A stretch of DNA of 64,000 nt from Taudactylus pleione (taxonomy: Eukaryota > Chordata > Amphibia > Anura > Myobatrachidae), in contig JAUIMM010000573.1 in assembly GCA_031769625.1 (NCBI GenBank), positions 1,815,001 to 1,879,000 of the forward strand, read 5' to 3'. Below the pieces are notes generated by a model that saw nothing but the letters and a program-made list of their open reading frames with translations, had not been told where the DNA came from and made no database searches. The position numbers were made by a program, and so were the translations under genes. This document shows positions 42,492 to 53,367 of the stretch, piece by piece; the first letter of the stretch is position 1, and every line of letters begins with the position of its first letter.

Positions 42492-42684
42492 AGGGAAGTC
42501 CAGGAACAGAGCATTTTGTTCCTCCTGGAATGGGTCATGTTGATAGGTATGCTTATGTGTCATAGGCTTGAAGGTTACAACCTTCTAATGCAAATAGAGA
42601 TGCCAAGCAGAGTTTTAACAGGGCTCCCTTTGCATCTGATGTCACGTGGAGGGGGTGGGGCTGGCAGCACTGACTGGAGCATAC

Positions 42685-43076
42685 TTAGGCCCTGATTCAG
42701 AGCCGGACGCTCTGACAGAGCGCTCGCTCTGAATCTGGGCGTCTTTTTTTTTATGGAGCGGCCTCCTGGCGCTCGCATTGCTGTGGGTTGCCACCAGTTG
42801 CCAGTGATGTCAGTGGGGCCGCCCCCAGACGGTAGGCGTTCTCATGGGAACGCCTCCGTCTGGGCAGCCACCCCCACCAAAGGGGGCATGCTGTCACTCA
42901 ACATCGACAGCACGCCCCCTTTGGTGCGAGACCCAGAGCAACGGATTGCCCGTCGCTATCCGGGTCTCGCGCATGCGCACGATGGAGCCGGCTCTGTCGT
43001 GCGCATGCGCTCTGGGCCACCATTGACCCGGTTGCGAGCGCTCAGAGCTCGCGACTGAGTCTGAATCAGGCCCTTA
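42685..43076. mobile_element. Harbinger-like MITE
   Basis: Element 42688-43073: GGCCCTGATTCAGAGCCGGA at the left, GCGACTGAGTCTGAATCAGG at the right, TTA on both sides. The GC-rich interior has GTCTCGCGCATGCGCAC motifs. Confidence 0.88.
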
Positions 43077-43349
43077 GTACGCTCCATTCAGCGGTACAGA
43101 CTGCAGGGTGCCTGTCAGGAATGTCTCAAGGACGCTTTAAACATGCCGCAGCAGTGAACCTGGCTGCAGAGTGTTGTTCCAGGCACCCTGCTAGCCAGAA
43201 GCAAGTGCCGTGGGGCGTCAACGTTGCTGCCCACATAGCCCTGCGTTCTGGGTGTCAGCTCTGGTCGCATGCCCCTAGCTACATCCCTGATGCCAAGGCA
43301 CCTACTCTATAATAAAGTAACGTAGTTAAACTTGCTCCATTGCTCCCTC
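43077..43349. other. unassigned
   Basis: No gene or element was recognised. Confidence 0.35.
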
Positions 43350-43643
43350 TTCAATTACAAACATGGATGTCCCAATGTATATTGTAATGGGGCTATTGTA
43401 ATTCAATTTTCACCAAATGTGAGCAACAACCCATGCAATCCACACATGCAAAGAAATCAAACGCTTACGCTTACTGAAATTTATTTAATACTTCATACAA
43501 AAACCTTTGTTGGTAAAGACAGCTTCAAGACGCCTCTTGTATGGAGAAACTAGTCACATGCATTGCTCAGGTGTGATTTTGTCCCATTCTTCCACACAAA
43601 CAGTCTTCAAATCTTGAAGGTTCCGTGGGCCTCTTCTATGAAC

Positions 43644-44190
43644 TCTGGGCCTGATTTAGACCCGGTTGCAGGTGCTGAGTGCTCGCAACCGGGTCGATGG
43701 TGGCCCACAGCATATGCGCACAACGGAGCCTGCTCCGTCGTGCGCATGCTCGAGACCCAGCTAGCGACGGGCAATCTGTCACTTCAGGTCTCGCACCAAA
43801 GGGGGCGAGCTGTCGATGTTGAGTGACAGCTCGCCCCCTTTGGTGGGCGGGCCGGGGTGGTGGCTGCCCAAACGGAGGCGTTCCCATGAGAACGCCTGCC
43901 GTTTGGGGGTGGCCTCACTGACATCACGACTGATGTCAGTGGAGAGATTTCGGCTCTGTTAGAGCCGAAATCTCTCTGGGGCTTGCGGCCACGAGACCCT
44001 ACCACAAGGGTCTTGTCGCAAGCGCGTTGGTCTTGACCATCGCGACCATCATCATGGCCACTCGCAATAGCTGTGGGTGGTCACCTACAGCTATGCAAGC
44101 GGCCAAGAGGCCGATCAAAAAAAAAAAAAGCCCGGCCCTGATTCAGAGCGAGCGCTCTGTCAGAGCGAGCGGCTCTGAATCAGGCCCTCT
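43644..44190. mobile_element. Harbinger-like MITE inside the Tc1 relic
   Basis: Element 43647-44187 with GGGCCTGATTTAGACCCGGT and GAGCGGCTCTGAATCAGGCC ends, and TCT on both sides (43644-43646, 44188-44190). It interrupts the transposase 3' region, whose sequence resumes immediately. Confidence 0.87.
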
Positions 44191-44247
44191 GATCTTTAGT
44201 TATTTCCATAGATTTACAATTGGATTCAAGTCAGGTGATTGGCTGGG

Positions 44248-44747
44248 CCATTCTTGCGGGATGTAGTTATGTGCCGCCGGTCACAATCCCGATGCCGGAA
44301 TGCTGGCTAGGGATTTATGATCGGTGTCAAGATACCGACGCCTGACATAATGCCGACGCCGGAATGCAGAACGACGCGGGCCTGAATGAGGTAAGTATGG
44401 GCGCCCGCCCGCCACAGGGGGGTGGGTTAGGTTTAGGGCACCCCAGGAGGACTTGGGGTTAGGCACCCCCAGGGAGGGTCAGGCTAGGGGAAGGGGGTTT
44501 AGGGTTAGGCACGCCCCAGGAAGGTTAGGGGGATGGGGGTTGGGTTTAGGCACTAACAGGGGGAGGTTAGGGTTAGGCACTGGGGGGAGGTTCGAGTTAG
44601 GCACCCCCTAAAGGTGGGTTAGGGGGGGGAGAGGGGAGGGTTAGCTATAGTTGCCTCCGTTGTCGGGATTTCCTCCCTTCAGCCAGCTGCTGTTGGGAAT
44701 TGAACCGGCGGCTATGCAGCCGCCGGCAATACAATCCCGTTCCATTC
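44248..44747. mobile_element. TTAGG-rich element inside the Tc1 relic
   Basis: It begins TTGCGGGATGTAGTTATGTG and ends CCGGCAATACAATCCCGTT. CCATTC occurs on both sides (44248-44253, 44742-44747); extending the match gives CCATTCTTGC versus CCATTCCAGC, an imperfect 10-bp repeat. The interior has many GGTTAGGGTTAGGCACC-like stretches. Confidence 0.75.
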
Positions 44748-45995
44748 CAGCAGCTTTATTTTATTTCTCTGAAACCAATTGAGAGTGTCCTTGGCTGTGT
44801 GTTTGGGATCATTGTCTTGCTGAATGTTTGGGATCATTGTCTTGCTGAAATATCCACCCTCGTTTCATCTTCAGCATCCTAGTAGATGGCAGCAGATTTT
44901 TATCAAGAATGTCTCAGTACATTTTTCCATTCATCCTTCCTTCAATCAAATGAAGTATGCCAATACAGTATGCTGAAAAACAGCCGAACACCATGATGTT
45001 CCCTCCTCCAAACTTCACTGTTGGTATGTTGTTTTTGGGGTGATGTGCAGTGCCATGGTCCTCATTCAGACCTGGTCGCAAGCGCTGAGCGCTTGCAACC
45101 GGGTTAATGTTTATGCCCTGCGCACGTGCAGCGGCCGCACTACGCGTGCGCAAGCCCCGGAGTGAGAGAGAACTTCTCTTGCTGCGGAGCTCACTACAAA
45201 AGGGGCGGCTATCGATGTTGGGGGTGGTTTCACAAACGGAGGTGTTCCTTAAGGTACGCCTGCCATTTTGTGGGCGGCCACACTGACATCTGCAGTGATG
45301 TCAGTGGGGAGCTTCCTGCTCGATCAGAGCAGGAAGCTCCCTGGGGCTTGCGGTTGCCGAGACCCAACCTTAGGGTCTCGTCGCAAGCCCCAATGGTCAC
45401 GATGGTCTTGACCATCGCGACTATCAACCTGGTCGGTCGCTAAAGCTGTGGGCTGTAACCCACAGCTTAGCTAGTGACCAGGAGGCCGCACTTAAAATTA
45501 CAAGCGGCTGCCCTCATTCAGAGCGAGCGGTCGCTTCTTGCGACCGCCTCTGAATGAGGGCCTATATTCCTCCAGTATGTCCAAATGTTGTGCAGCAAAC
45601 TTTAAACGAGCTGCAACATGCTTTTTCTTCAGCAATGGAGTCTTGCGTGGTGAGCATGCATACAGGCCATGGTGGTTGAGTGCAATACTTGTTTTCTTTT
45701 AAACAATTGTACCTGCTAATTCCAGGTCTTTCTGAAGCTCTCCACAAGTAGTCATTGGCTCTTGGACAACTCATCTGATAATTCTTTTCACTCCTCTGTC
45801 AGAAATCTTGCGAGGAGCACCTGGTCGTGGTCAGTTTATGGTGAAATTATGTTCTCTCCACTTCCAGATTATGGCCCCAACAGTGCTCACTGGAACATTC
45901 AGACGTTTAGAAATCCTTCCGTAACCAATGCCATCAGTATGTTTTGCAACAATAAGGTTGCTAAGGTCTTGAGAGAGCTCTTTGCTTTTACCCAT
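44748..45995 (-). pseudogene. Tc1-like transposase, broken
   Basis: The start codon at 45995 opens MGKSKELSQDLSNLIVAKHT, then GYGRISKRLNVPVSTVGAII and WKWREHNFTIN, the paired-like helix-turn-helix of Tc1 transposases. An in-frame stop precedes the PRPGAPRKIS linker. After the MITE at 45057-45562 the catalytic part resumes as [20 protein letters not shown] and [11 protein letters not shown], around the second catalytic Asp region. Further C-terminal sequence is scattered to about 43470. Stops, frameshifts and three insertions make it non-functional. Confidence 0.87.
45057..45562. mobile_element. Harbinger-like MITE inside the Tc1 relic
   Basis: GGTCCTCATTCAGACCTGGT on the left and GCCTCTGAATGAGGGCC on the right, the same family as 37036-37569. 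The target duplication is blurred (CAT/TAT). It interrupts the transposase between its DNA-binding and catalytic parts. Confidence 0.82.
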
Positions 45996-46210
45996 TATGA
46001 TATGTTTCTTGTGTGACTCCTTGGTAATGAGACACCCTTTTATAGGCCATCATTTGGGACTAAACCAGCTTATATTAATTTGCACTGACAAGGGGTAGGA
46101 TTGCTTTCAAATTACTGATTTCAGCTGGTGTCTTGGCTTTCCATGCCTTTTTGCACCTCCCTTTCTTCATGTGTTCAATACTTTTTCCCTGTGTCATTTC
46201 ATATTATTAA

Positions 46211-47120
46211 GTTCAAGACCTGGCACTTTATAAGTAATAGGTACAATGTAAGTAATGTGGACAATTAAAGGACCTTGATAGAAACAAAGTGACAGGTGGC
46301 ACTCGGGGACCGTTCGAAGCAGTATAACTGGAACAATAAGGTTTCCTTCTGATGTTTCAGTTTTAATAACCTTCAGGGATATGTATCCAGTTACTATACA
46401 ACTTTGAACAGTCTGTGAGTGCCACCTGTGTTTCCGGTGGAAACGGAAGGTTCAGGAGGACAGCAACAGAGTGATATGAATGATCCAATATACACACAGT
46501 TTAAGTTAATGAATTAAGATGATTTATTAATACTTAGCTTAATTCCGATAATGGGCCAATACAGTACAAATCACACACGGGAGCCTCGCCCTATTACAAT
46601 AGGCCGGATGGTTACTCTGGACTCAGCACTTTCTGCAGTCAGTCTGAGAGACGGGATTTTAAGCTCCAGACTTCCGCATTTCACACCTAATTATAAGGCT
46701 CCTCACAACCCAGATACTATATACTTTATATGGTCATAATATTAGAACAAATATTAACAATAGGGGCAGCATTGCCTCAAATATAATTAATAGCACAATA
46801 TTATTATAATAATTGACATTGACATTTATATGTTCAAGGCTCATTGCCATAAGCATTACAACTAGTCATAACATTAACTACCGCACATTCCTTTGAGAAT
46901 CATATCAAAGAGCAACTTCTAATAAAACAATAGTTAACATAGTTGAATATTAGTGGCAGACTGCATAGCTGAATTATTAGTGATTGTATTAATATATATT
47001 GAATGTTTCTCTAATATATACATTAAAAGTACTCTGAACAGTTTAACAACAAAATAGCGCAACAGCCACTTTGTATCACCTGTCACACACCTGTTACATT
47101 GTTTCTAAATTATATATATA
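46211..47120. other. unassigned; inverted TGACAGGTGGCACT-type ends possible
   Basis: GTGACAGGTGGCACTCGGGG (46290) and TTTGTATCACCTGTCACAC (47081) form a weak inverted pair, which might bound an old element of about 0.8 kb. No coding sequence was seen between them. Confidence 0.35.
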
Positions 47121-47385
47121 TTTGGGCAGAACGTGCCTCACATCTGAAATCTTGGGATTGGTTCCACCCACAGCCCTAGCTTTGTGGAGTTTGCATATTC
47201 TTTCTGTGTTTCCTCCAAAATCTAAAAAAATATTATAGGTTAATTGGCACCTGACAAAAATAACTATTGTGTGTGTGTATGTGTATGTGGTAGGAAATCT
47301 AGATTGTAAGCTCTACTGGGGCAGGGTCTGATGTGACTGGCCAAATATTCTCTGTAAAGTGCTGTGGAATATGTATGCTTTATAG
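47121..47385. repeat. interspersed repeat with LINE-tail character
   Basis: GAGTTTGCATATTCTTTCTG, TGTTTCCTCCAAAATCTAAA, a GT-rich stretch, then GATTGTAAGCTCTACTGGGG and CTCTGTAAAGTGCTGTGGAA follow the order of a repeat that is common in fish and frog genomes. Its source class is not certain. Confidence 0.55.
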
Positions 47386-47551
47386 CAGGCCTGGCCAACC
47401 TATGGCTCTCCAGCTGTTGTGAAACTACAAGTCCCAGCATGCCTTGCAACAGTTTTAGCATTCCCTAATAGCAAAACTGTAGCAGGGAATGCTGGAACTT
47501 GCAGTTTCAAAACAGCTGGAGAGCCACAGGTTGGCCAGGCTTGATCTTTAG
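47378..47551. mobile_element. hAT-like palindromic MITE (third copy)
   Basis: CAGGCCTGGCCAACCTATGG (47386) and CCACAGGTTGGCCAGGCTTG (to 47543) bound a 158-bp palindrome nearly identical to 30268-30425, including TACAAGTCCCAGCATGCC. The flanking octamers are too diverged to call. Confidence 0.85.
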
Positions 47552-47788
47552 GAATAACTTTGTGTGTGTGGCAAAAGTACTGGGGAATATATTAAAGGAA
47601 ATATCGGGGAGAGGGAGAGGAAGGGAAAGTCACCTCACTGATCAAAAAAGGAATGGTAGAATTAATAAGTTGAGAATGTAACCATAACTTATGTATTTTA
47701 CACAACACCAACCTATGACCGTTGTATCATATTATTGTTCTGTATTGTTTATATAGGTGGTGGTGCTACCCAGAGTTAAATGAATCTA

Positions 47789-50666
47789 GAAAAAGGAATG
47801 TATGGTCAAAAAATCAACCAAACACAAGAACTCTATAAGGGTGCACTCACAACTTGTGGCATGAATTATATTAGAATAGTTATTAAAACTTAACCTTTAA
47901 TCAACTTTGAAAGTAATAAAATGACTGACAACACAAGACTGTTATATATATATATTTTGACACAAATTCAAGAGTCATATATGACTATTAAATACACAAA
48001 TATTCTAATACTGGGTTACTGATACCCCAGATAGAATAAAATGTAACGACACAGTGGTATCCAGATTCTTAGTTACAATATACCCCAGATAATATGGGCA
48101 AAATATAGACATATCACAACGTACAACATAAAACATGTAAAATATAAAAAACACCAGTTTTCCTATAAGCAAAAATAGAAGCTAATAGCACCCTTAGTTT
48201 GGCAGATGTATTATGCACTTTTAGCAATCTTGGTCTAGTGACCAAGGAGAAAGAAGCAAAAGTCGGGAATGTTAGTAGTTGCTTACAGACTCTGGTGCTT
48301 ATTCTCTTGCTTAATGCATAGGAGAAAAAGTGAGAGATCTGATAGAGCACTTATTCCTTGAAACAACAGTTAACTCTGATTCCCTTCATAAGCCCTAATC
48401 TCTGCTGTTATTTGTCTTGCCCTTAGATATAGGACAAAGTAATGAGAGGATTAATAGGCTGGCATGAGAAACACAGGGAGAGTATAGATCAGGAGTGTCT
48501 CATAGAAAAAATCCAGGTATGGTATATATAATGCTTAGAAAAATATGCTTCTAAAAACAAATAAATCCTAAGGAAAACATGAAATCGTCACAAGAGTAAA
48601 TTGGTGTGACAGCCGATGTAACACTTTATAGAATCTGCAACCAGCATGAAAAAAGGACTTGCATCAATATACTTAATTCAAGGAATAAAGTGTTATCGTC
48701 AATATGGTATTATAGCAGATATAACCCTTCAGGATTCTCTCAACATAACTTGGTCATAATTAGCAAAAATAAAATAAAAATAAAGAATAAATGTCTCACA
48801 ATTTGCAGCAATTAGCAATAAATGTCTCACACAGTCTAATATATGCAGATAGACTGCAGCATACACGGTCTGTAAAAAGTACAGCATAAACAAAGTGACA
48901 TAGACGTCTATTAGGCTTATATATCAAAGTTAATAGTTTACATATGTGCCGGCAGAAAAAATGTCAATAAGAAGGTGTACGTACTCCTTCAAAAGTAAAT
49001 AGCTGCAGGTTCGCAGTCAATATAAATACAATGTACTGACGGCACTACGAGTCACTGAAGTATGTGAAAAAAACCTGGTGTTGGGGTGTCCCGTGACTGC
49101 GCAGAACGGGACACCCCAACACCAGGTTTTTTTCACATACTTCAGTGACTCGTAGTGCCGTCAGTACATTGTATTTATATTGACTGTGAACCTGCAGCTA
49201 TTTAGTTTTGAAGGAGTGCGTACTTATTGACATTTTTTTTCTGCCGGCACATATGTAAACTATTAACTTTGATATATAAGCCTAATAGACGTCTATATCA
49301 CTTTGTTTATACTTTTTACAGACCGTTTATGCGTGGATGTTTTCTATGAGACACTCCTGATCTATACTCTCCCTGTGTTTCTCATGCCAGCCTATTAGTT
49401 TTCTCATTACTTTGTCCTATACCTAAGGTCAAGACAAATAACAGCAGAGATTAGGGCTTATGAAGGGAATCACAGTTGACTGTTGTTTCAAGGAATAAGG
49501 ACCTCATTCAGAGTCGGTCGTTGCGGCCGCACGGTCGTACGCCAACGATGTTCGCTATACTGCACATGCGTAAAGTTCGCAATGCGCGTGCGCAAACTAG
49601 CCGCTACGATCAGAAATTTCTCTCTCCTTGAACACAGCCAGGTCGGTAGTTTGAGTGACAGAATGAGGCGTTTGTTGGTGGTAACAGGGAAAGGTGCTTA
49701 AAAACGGGGGAGTGGAGATCCGAACGCAGGCGTGCCTAATTTTGCGAACGGCGTTTTATGGGAGTGCATACGGTTTATGGGAGTGCATAATTAACAAAGT
49801 AGCGTCATGGTACATGTGACATGGGAGGTTTTTACACTGACACGATCGTAGAGCTTAAGAGAGGGTATGGTCAACCTTAAGCTCTACGACCAGTTTTGAT
49901 GGTTCCCGATGGTCTCGATTAATCCTTATATGCCCGGAGATGACGTGCACTGCGTACGAGAAGGGGGCGTTTTTTTTTTAATTCCGACCACTTCCTCCCC
50001 TTGGTCGGCCAGCTACCGATCCAAACTTAGGGACGCAACTTGCGAGGGAATCATTTGAATATCCGTCCCCTTTTCACGTACGACCGTGCGGCCGCTTCGA
50101 CCGACTCTGAATGAGGTCCTAAGTGCTCTATCAGATCTCTCACTTTTTCTCCTATGCATTAAGCAAGAGAATAAGCAGCAGAGTCTGTAAGCAACTACTA
50201 ACATTCCCGACTTTTGCTTCTTTCTCCTTGGTCACTATACCAAGATTGCTAAAAGTGCATAATACATCTGCCAAACTAAGGGTGCTATTAGCTTCTATTT
50301 TTGCTTATATGAAAACTGGTGTTGTTATATGTATGTCTATATTTCTCCCATATTATCTGGGGTATATTGTAACTAAGAATCTGGATACCACTGTGTCATT
50401 ACATTTTATTCTATCTGGGGTATCAGTAACCCAGTATTAGAACATTTGTGTATTTAATAGTCATATATGACTTGAATTTTTGTCAAGATATATATATATA
50501 TATATGTGTGTAACAGTCTTATGTTGTCAGTCATTTTATTACTTTCAAAGTTGATTAAAGATTAAGTTTTAATAACTTTTCTAATATAATTCATACCACA
50601 AGTTGTGAGTGCACCCTTATAGAGTTCTTGTGTTTGGTTGATTTTTTGACCATACATTCCTTTTTC
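47789..50666. mobile_element. giant foldback element (2.9 kb palindrome)
   Basis: The left arm (47789-49093) and right arm (about 49105-50666) are inverted copies around a loop near GACTGCGCAGA. Matching landmarks are GAAAAAGGAATGTATGGTCA/TGACCATACATTCCTTTTTC, GTAGTTGCTTACAGACTCTG/CAGAGTCTGTAAGCAACTAC and TACTGACGGCACTACGAGT/ACTCGTAGTGCCGTCAGTA. The left arm has an extra ~330 bp (about 48512-48860) and the right arm carries a MITE (49499-50119). No recognisable transposase is inside. Confidence 0.9.
49496..50122. mobile_element. 621-bp Harbinger-like MITE with proven TAA target site
   Basis: Ends GGACCTCATTCAGAGTCGGT and ACCGACTCTGAATGAGGTCC, a near-perfect TIR of about 22 bp, flanked by TAA on both sides. 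The other arm of the foldback (48335-48370) preserves the unoccupied site with one TAA, so the duplication is demonstrated within this window. Confidence 0.95.
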
Positions 50667-50768
50667 TGAATATATTAAAGGGAAATATATATGTCCCAGG
50701 TTCCTATCTTCTGTCTAATAGATAGCTAATTAGCAACCTTGTTTGCTAGACCACCTGTGAGAGGATGA

Positions 50769-51052
50769 TAAAAGGTGGATCGGCACGATATAGGTATTAT
50801 ATCGTGCCGTGTGTGGGCACGATATCGTACGGCGCACTCCCGCGGGGTCGTACATCGCATCCCCAGATCCTCCTGCAAAACCATCTGACCTGGGATGCGA
50901 TATACGATCCCATTCAGATGAAGGAGGGAGAAGCCGCCATATCGTGCGGTCTGCGGGGACCGCACGATTGCTGGCGGTGACAGCACAATCCGTCTGCCGA
51001 CGGATCGGCAGTCGCCCTACACGGTGCATCGCACTGTGTATGGGCACCTTAA
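50769..51052. mobile_element. ~280-bp MITE
   Basis: Element 50772-51049: AAGGTGGATCGGCACGATAT at the left, CACTGTGTATGGGCACCT at the right, TAA on both sides. Internal CGATATCGTGC-type palindromes. Confidence 0.78.
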
Positions 51053-51349
51053 GTGTTGTGCTTAATGCTGTTTTGGTGATTTGATTGCTAGATCCTTCCA
51101 CCTTAAGAAAGGGAATTGTATGTTAGAGCCTGAAGGCTAGGATTTATTTTTATGATCTGTTTATTTTGTGCTCTCAAATAAAACTAGCTGTGGATACTTG
51201 TGCTAAGGCCCTGCACTGCTGTGCTGCTCAATGGCTGCTGTGTGCAATGTGCTGCCGTTTACCCCAGGAGATAACACCCTAGCCTAATCTTGCGGGAAAA
51301 AAAATAAAAATAAATATCTTCTTATGACAGCTCTCAATGGAGGTATAAT

Positions 51350-53245
51350 TTATGAAGAGATTTTAATTATCTCAAAACCGAACATTCGAGGGTCCCACTA
51401 TTGGACACTCTACCAAAAATCCACAAGAGCCTCACCCACCCCCTGGAGGCCCCATAGTCTCTGCAAGGGAGTCCCTCTACAGTAACATCTCCAGATATTT
51501 GTACCATTTTCTCCAGCCGTGTGTACAGGTAGGAAAAATTTATTTGAAGGATACGACTGACCTGTTATGATCTTTGATGGAATTAGGGAATATTCCCTAC
51601 AACACTTGGTTATGTACGATGGGGTAAGGTGCGCTCTACCTAGATGTAGTGATACTGTTTCTGGTGGTGTGTTGGGTGGGTATGATGTGTGGTTCCTTGG
51701 TATCGGAGGAGTGCAGCCAATGGGAGTGAGAAAAGTGGATGGGACTGACAGTGAGATGGATATATGAGAAGAAAAAGACACAAAAAAGTGTGGGGGATAA
51801 ATCTTTTATTGGAGTAGTCACAGTGCTGCTCCGATTGGGTCCCGGGCAGATGGGGATGGTGTGGTAGTGGAAGGTGATGAGACTGGGGAGGTAGGTGGAC
51901 CCTTGCCGTGCGGTTCAGTGACCGGCACGTCACCCCTGCTGGACCTATGGTCGACAGTCTAGGAAGTCTCAGGTGGTAGGAAGATGGGGGGCAGAATCCG
52001 GAAAGTGAGTGTGAGCACCCTGGTTGCGTTCTGCGAGGTGTTGAGAGTCTCGGAGTGCTTACCTACCGGTAGGATTTGAGGTGAGGGGGGTGTCGACGGT
52101 GCGGCCGTGAGTGGGAGGTGGGTTGCTGAAGTGGTGGATGAGCAAGAGTCAAAAGGGGGCTGGTAGGTCTGTGGATGCACGAAACTGCTGGTGGTGCGGA
52201 CCACCACCCTGACTACTCCAATAAAAGATTTGGCTCCCACACCAAGGAACCACACATCATACCCACCCAACAAACCACCAGAATCAGTATCACTACACCT
52301 AGGTAGAGCCCCCTCCATCTCTTATTTGACCACAGTGCAGGACACGGTACTCCCGTACTAAGGTGTAGCACTCCATATCACCCAGCACACCCACTCTACA
52401 ACCACACCACCAACCCACCCATCGCACACCCGTGACTCCCTCCCCCCACCACCCACTCCACACACATATTGGAACACAACACCCCCTGGCACACAAGAGT
52501 GCAGTTCTACCCCCCTGTATTGCACTTGGTTATGCATGCTAGACATATCTAGCTTATATACCAACATTCTCCATGTAGGGGGTATACAAGCATTTTGAGA
52601 ACTTGTTACTAATAACGATTTGTATGTAGGTCCTCCAATAGAATTTTTTGTTTGGTTACTTGAGCTGACTCTCAGGAATTATTTTTATTTTGATGGCCAA
52701 TATTATGCTCAAAAAAGTGGATGTGCCATGGGCTCGCATGTGGCACCAACATATGCCAATGCCTACATGGCGAAGGTTGAGAAAGAATTCTTCTGCAATA
52801 GAGAATCTAGAGAGAAAGTTCTTTCTACAAAAGATACATCGATGATGTGATCCTCTTCTGGAGTGGTAGATATGAAGAATTAATAGAGCTAGCGGAGGGT
52901 ATCAACAGATTGGACCATCCCATTAAGTTCACCTATCAGACCAGTCTGGAGGAGATTTCCTTTTTGGATGTTAACATCAGAGTGACAGAGAACAAGCTGT
53001 CCACTAAGGTGTATACAAAGCCTATGGACAGAAATACCCTCTTACGAGCTGACAACTTTCACCCACAACCTATGATCAATAGCTTACCATACTCACAGCT
53101 ATTGAGAGTTAAGAGGATAACAAGTGAATCAGAAATCCTTGATGAAGAACTTGAAAAAATGATGTACAAATTCAGACAAAGAGGGTATATGGAAAAATCT
53201 CTTATAGAGGCCCACCAAAAAAGTAGATTCAACCTCTAGGGAAAC
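51350..53245 (+). pseudogene. Penelope-like reverse transcriptase, interrupted
   Basis: Plus-strand pieces follow the Penelope/Neptune RT order. FNYLKTEHSRVPLLDTLPKI with LPKIHK (~51370-51435), then after a frameshift SLYSNISRYLYHFLQPCVQV, YLKDTTDLL and NIPYNTWLCTM. After the insertion at 51615-52522 it resumes as CMLDISSLYTNILHVGGIQA, YFYFDGQYYAQKSGCAMGSH, RYIDDVILFWSG (catalytic Asp pair, ~52828-52860, just after a frameshift), ISFLDVNIRV and a final PYSQLLRVKRITSESEILDE block. The GIY-YIG endonuclease and the N-terminus were not found. It has several frameshifts and is not functional. Confidence 0.88.
51603..52534. mobile_element. 908-bp insertion in the Penelope relic, 12-bp direct repeats
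   Basis: The same RT codons, CACTTGGTTATG, occur at 51603-51614 and 52523-52534, so 51615-52522 is an insertion with a 12-bp target duplication. Its ends carry long, imperfect inverted arms (GATGTAGTGATACTGTTTCT to TGTGTGGTTCCTTGGT, matched by ACCAAGGAACCACACA to CAGTATCACTACACCTAG; also ATCTTTTATTGGAGTAGTC with its complement). There is no transposase. Class undetermined; target length and long arms would fit a MULE-like element. Confidence 0.75.
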
Positions 53246-53367
53246 TATTATGACACAGAAGAAATTAGTACAAACCGATACTCCTCAATTGGGTTCATAC
53301 CTACAATACGGCTCATAATATGATACATCACAATATTAACAACAAAGTCCATTTGTGTTAAAGTATG
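53246..53367. other. unassigned spacer
   Basis: Short sequence between the Penelope relic and the left LTR of the Gypsy element; nothing recognised. Confidence 0.3.

Larger units (their letters stand above)
41031..42556. mobile_element. foldback MITE interrupted by three insertions
   Basis: The outer arms GCATACCTCCCATCATGACC (41034) through AGGAGGGACAAAATGCTCTG and their complement (CAGAGCATTTTGTTCCTCCT, then GGTCATGTTGATAGGTATGC, to 42552) pair over about 65 bp. Inner host pieces ATATGATTGTCAGCACCTGT and AGGTGATGGCAATCATAAAT also pair. Removing the inserts at 41099-41955, 42002-42186 and 42231-42482 restores a compact palindrome of about 250 bp. Confidence 0.82.
43350..46210 (-). mobile_element. 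Tc1-like DNA transposon relic with three nested insertions
   Basis: Tc1 transposase sequence on the minus strand is split across 45563-46000, 44748-45056, 44191-44247 and 43460-43643. The intervening blocks are two Harbinger-like MITEs (43647-44187, 45057-45562) and a TTAGG-rich element (44254-44741). Terminal sequence near 46140-46200 (GTGTTCAATACTTTTTCCCT) is typical of such elements' ends. The left end is approximate. Confidence 0.85.
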
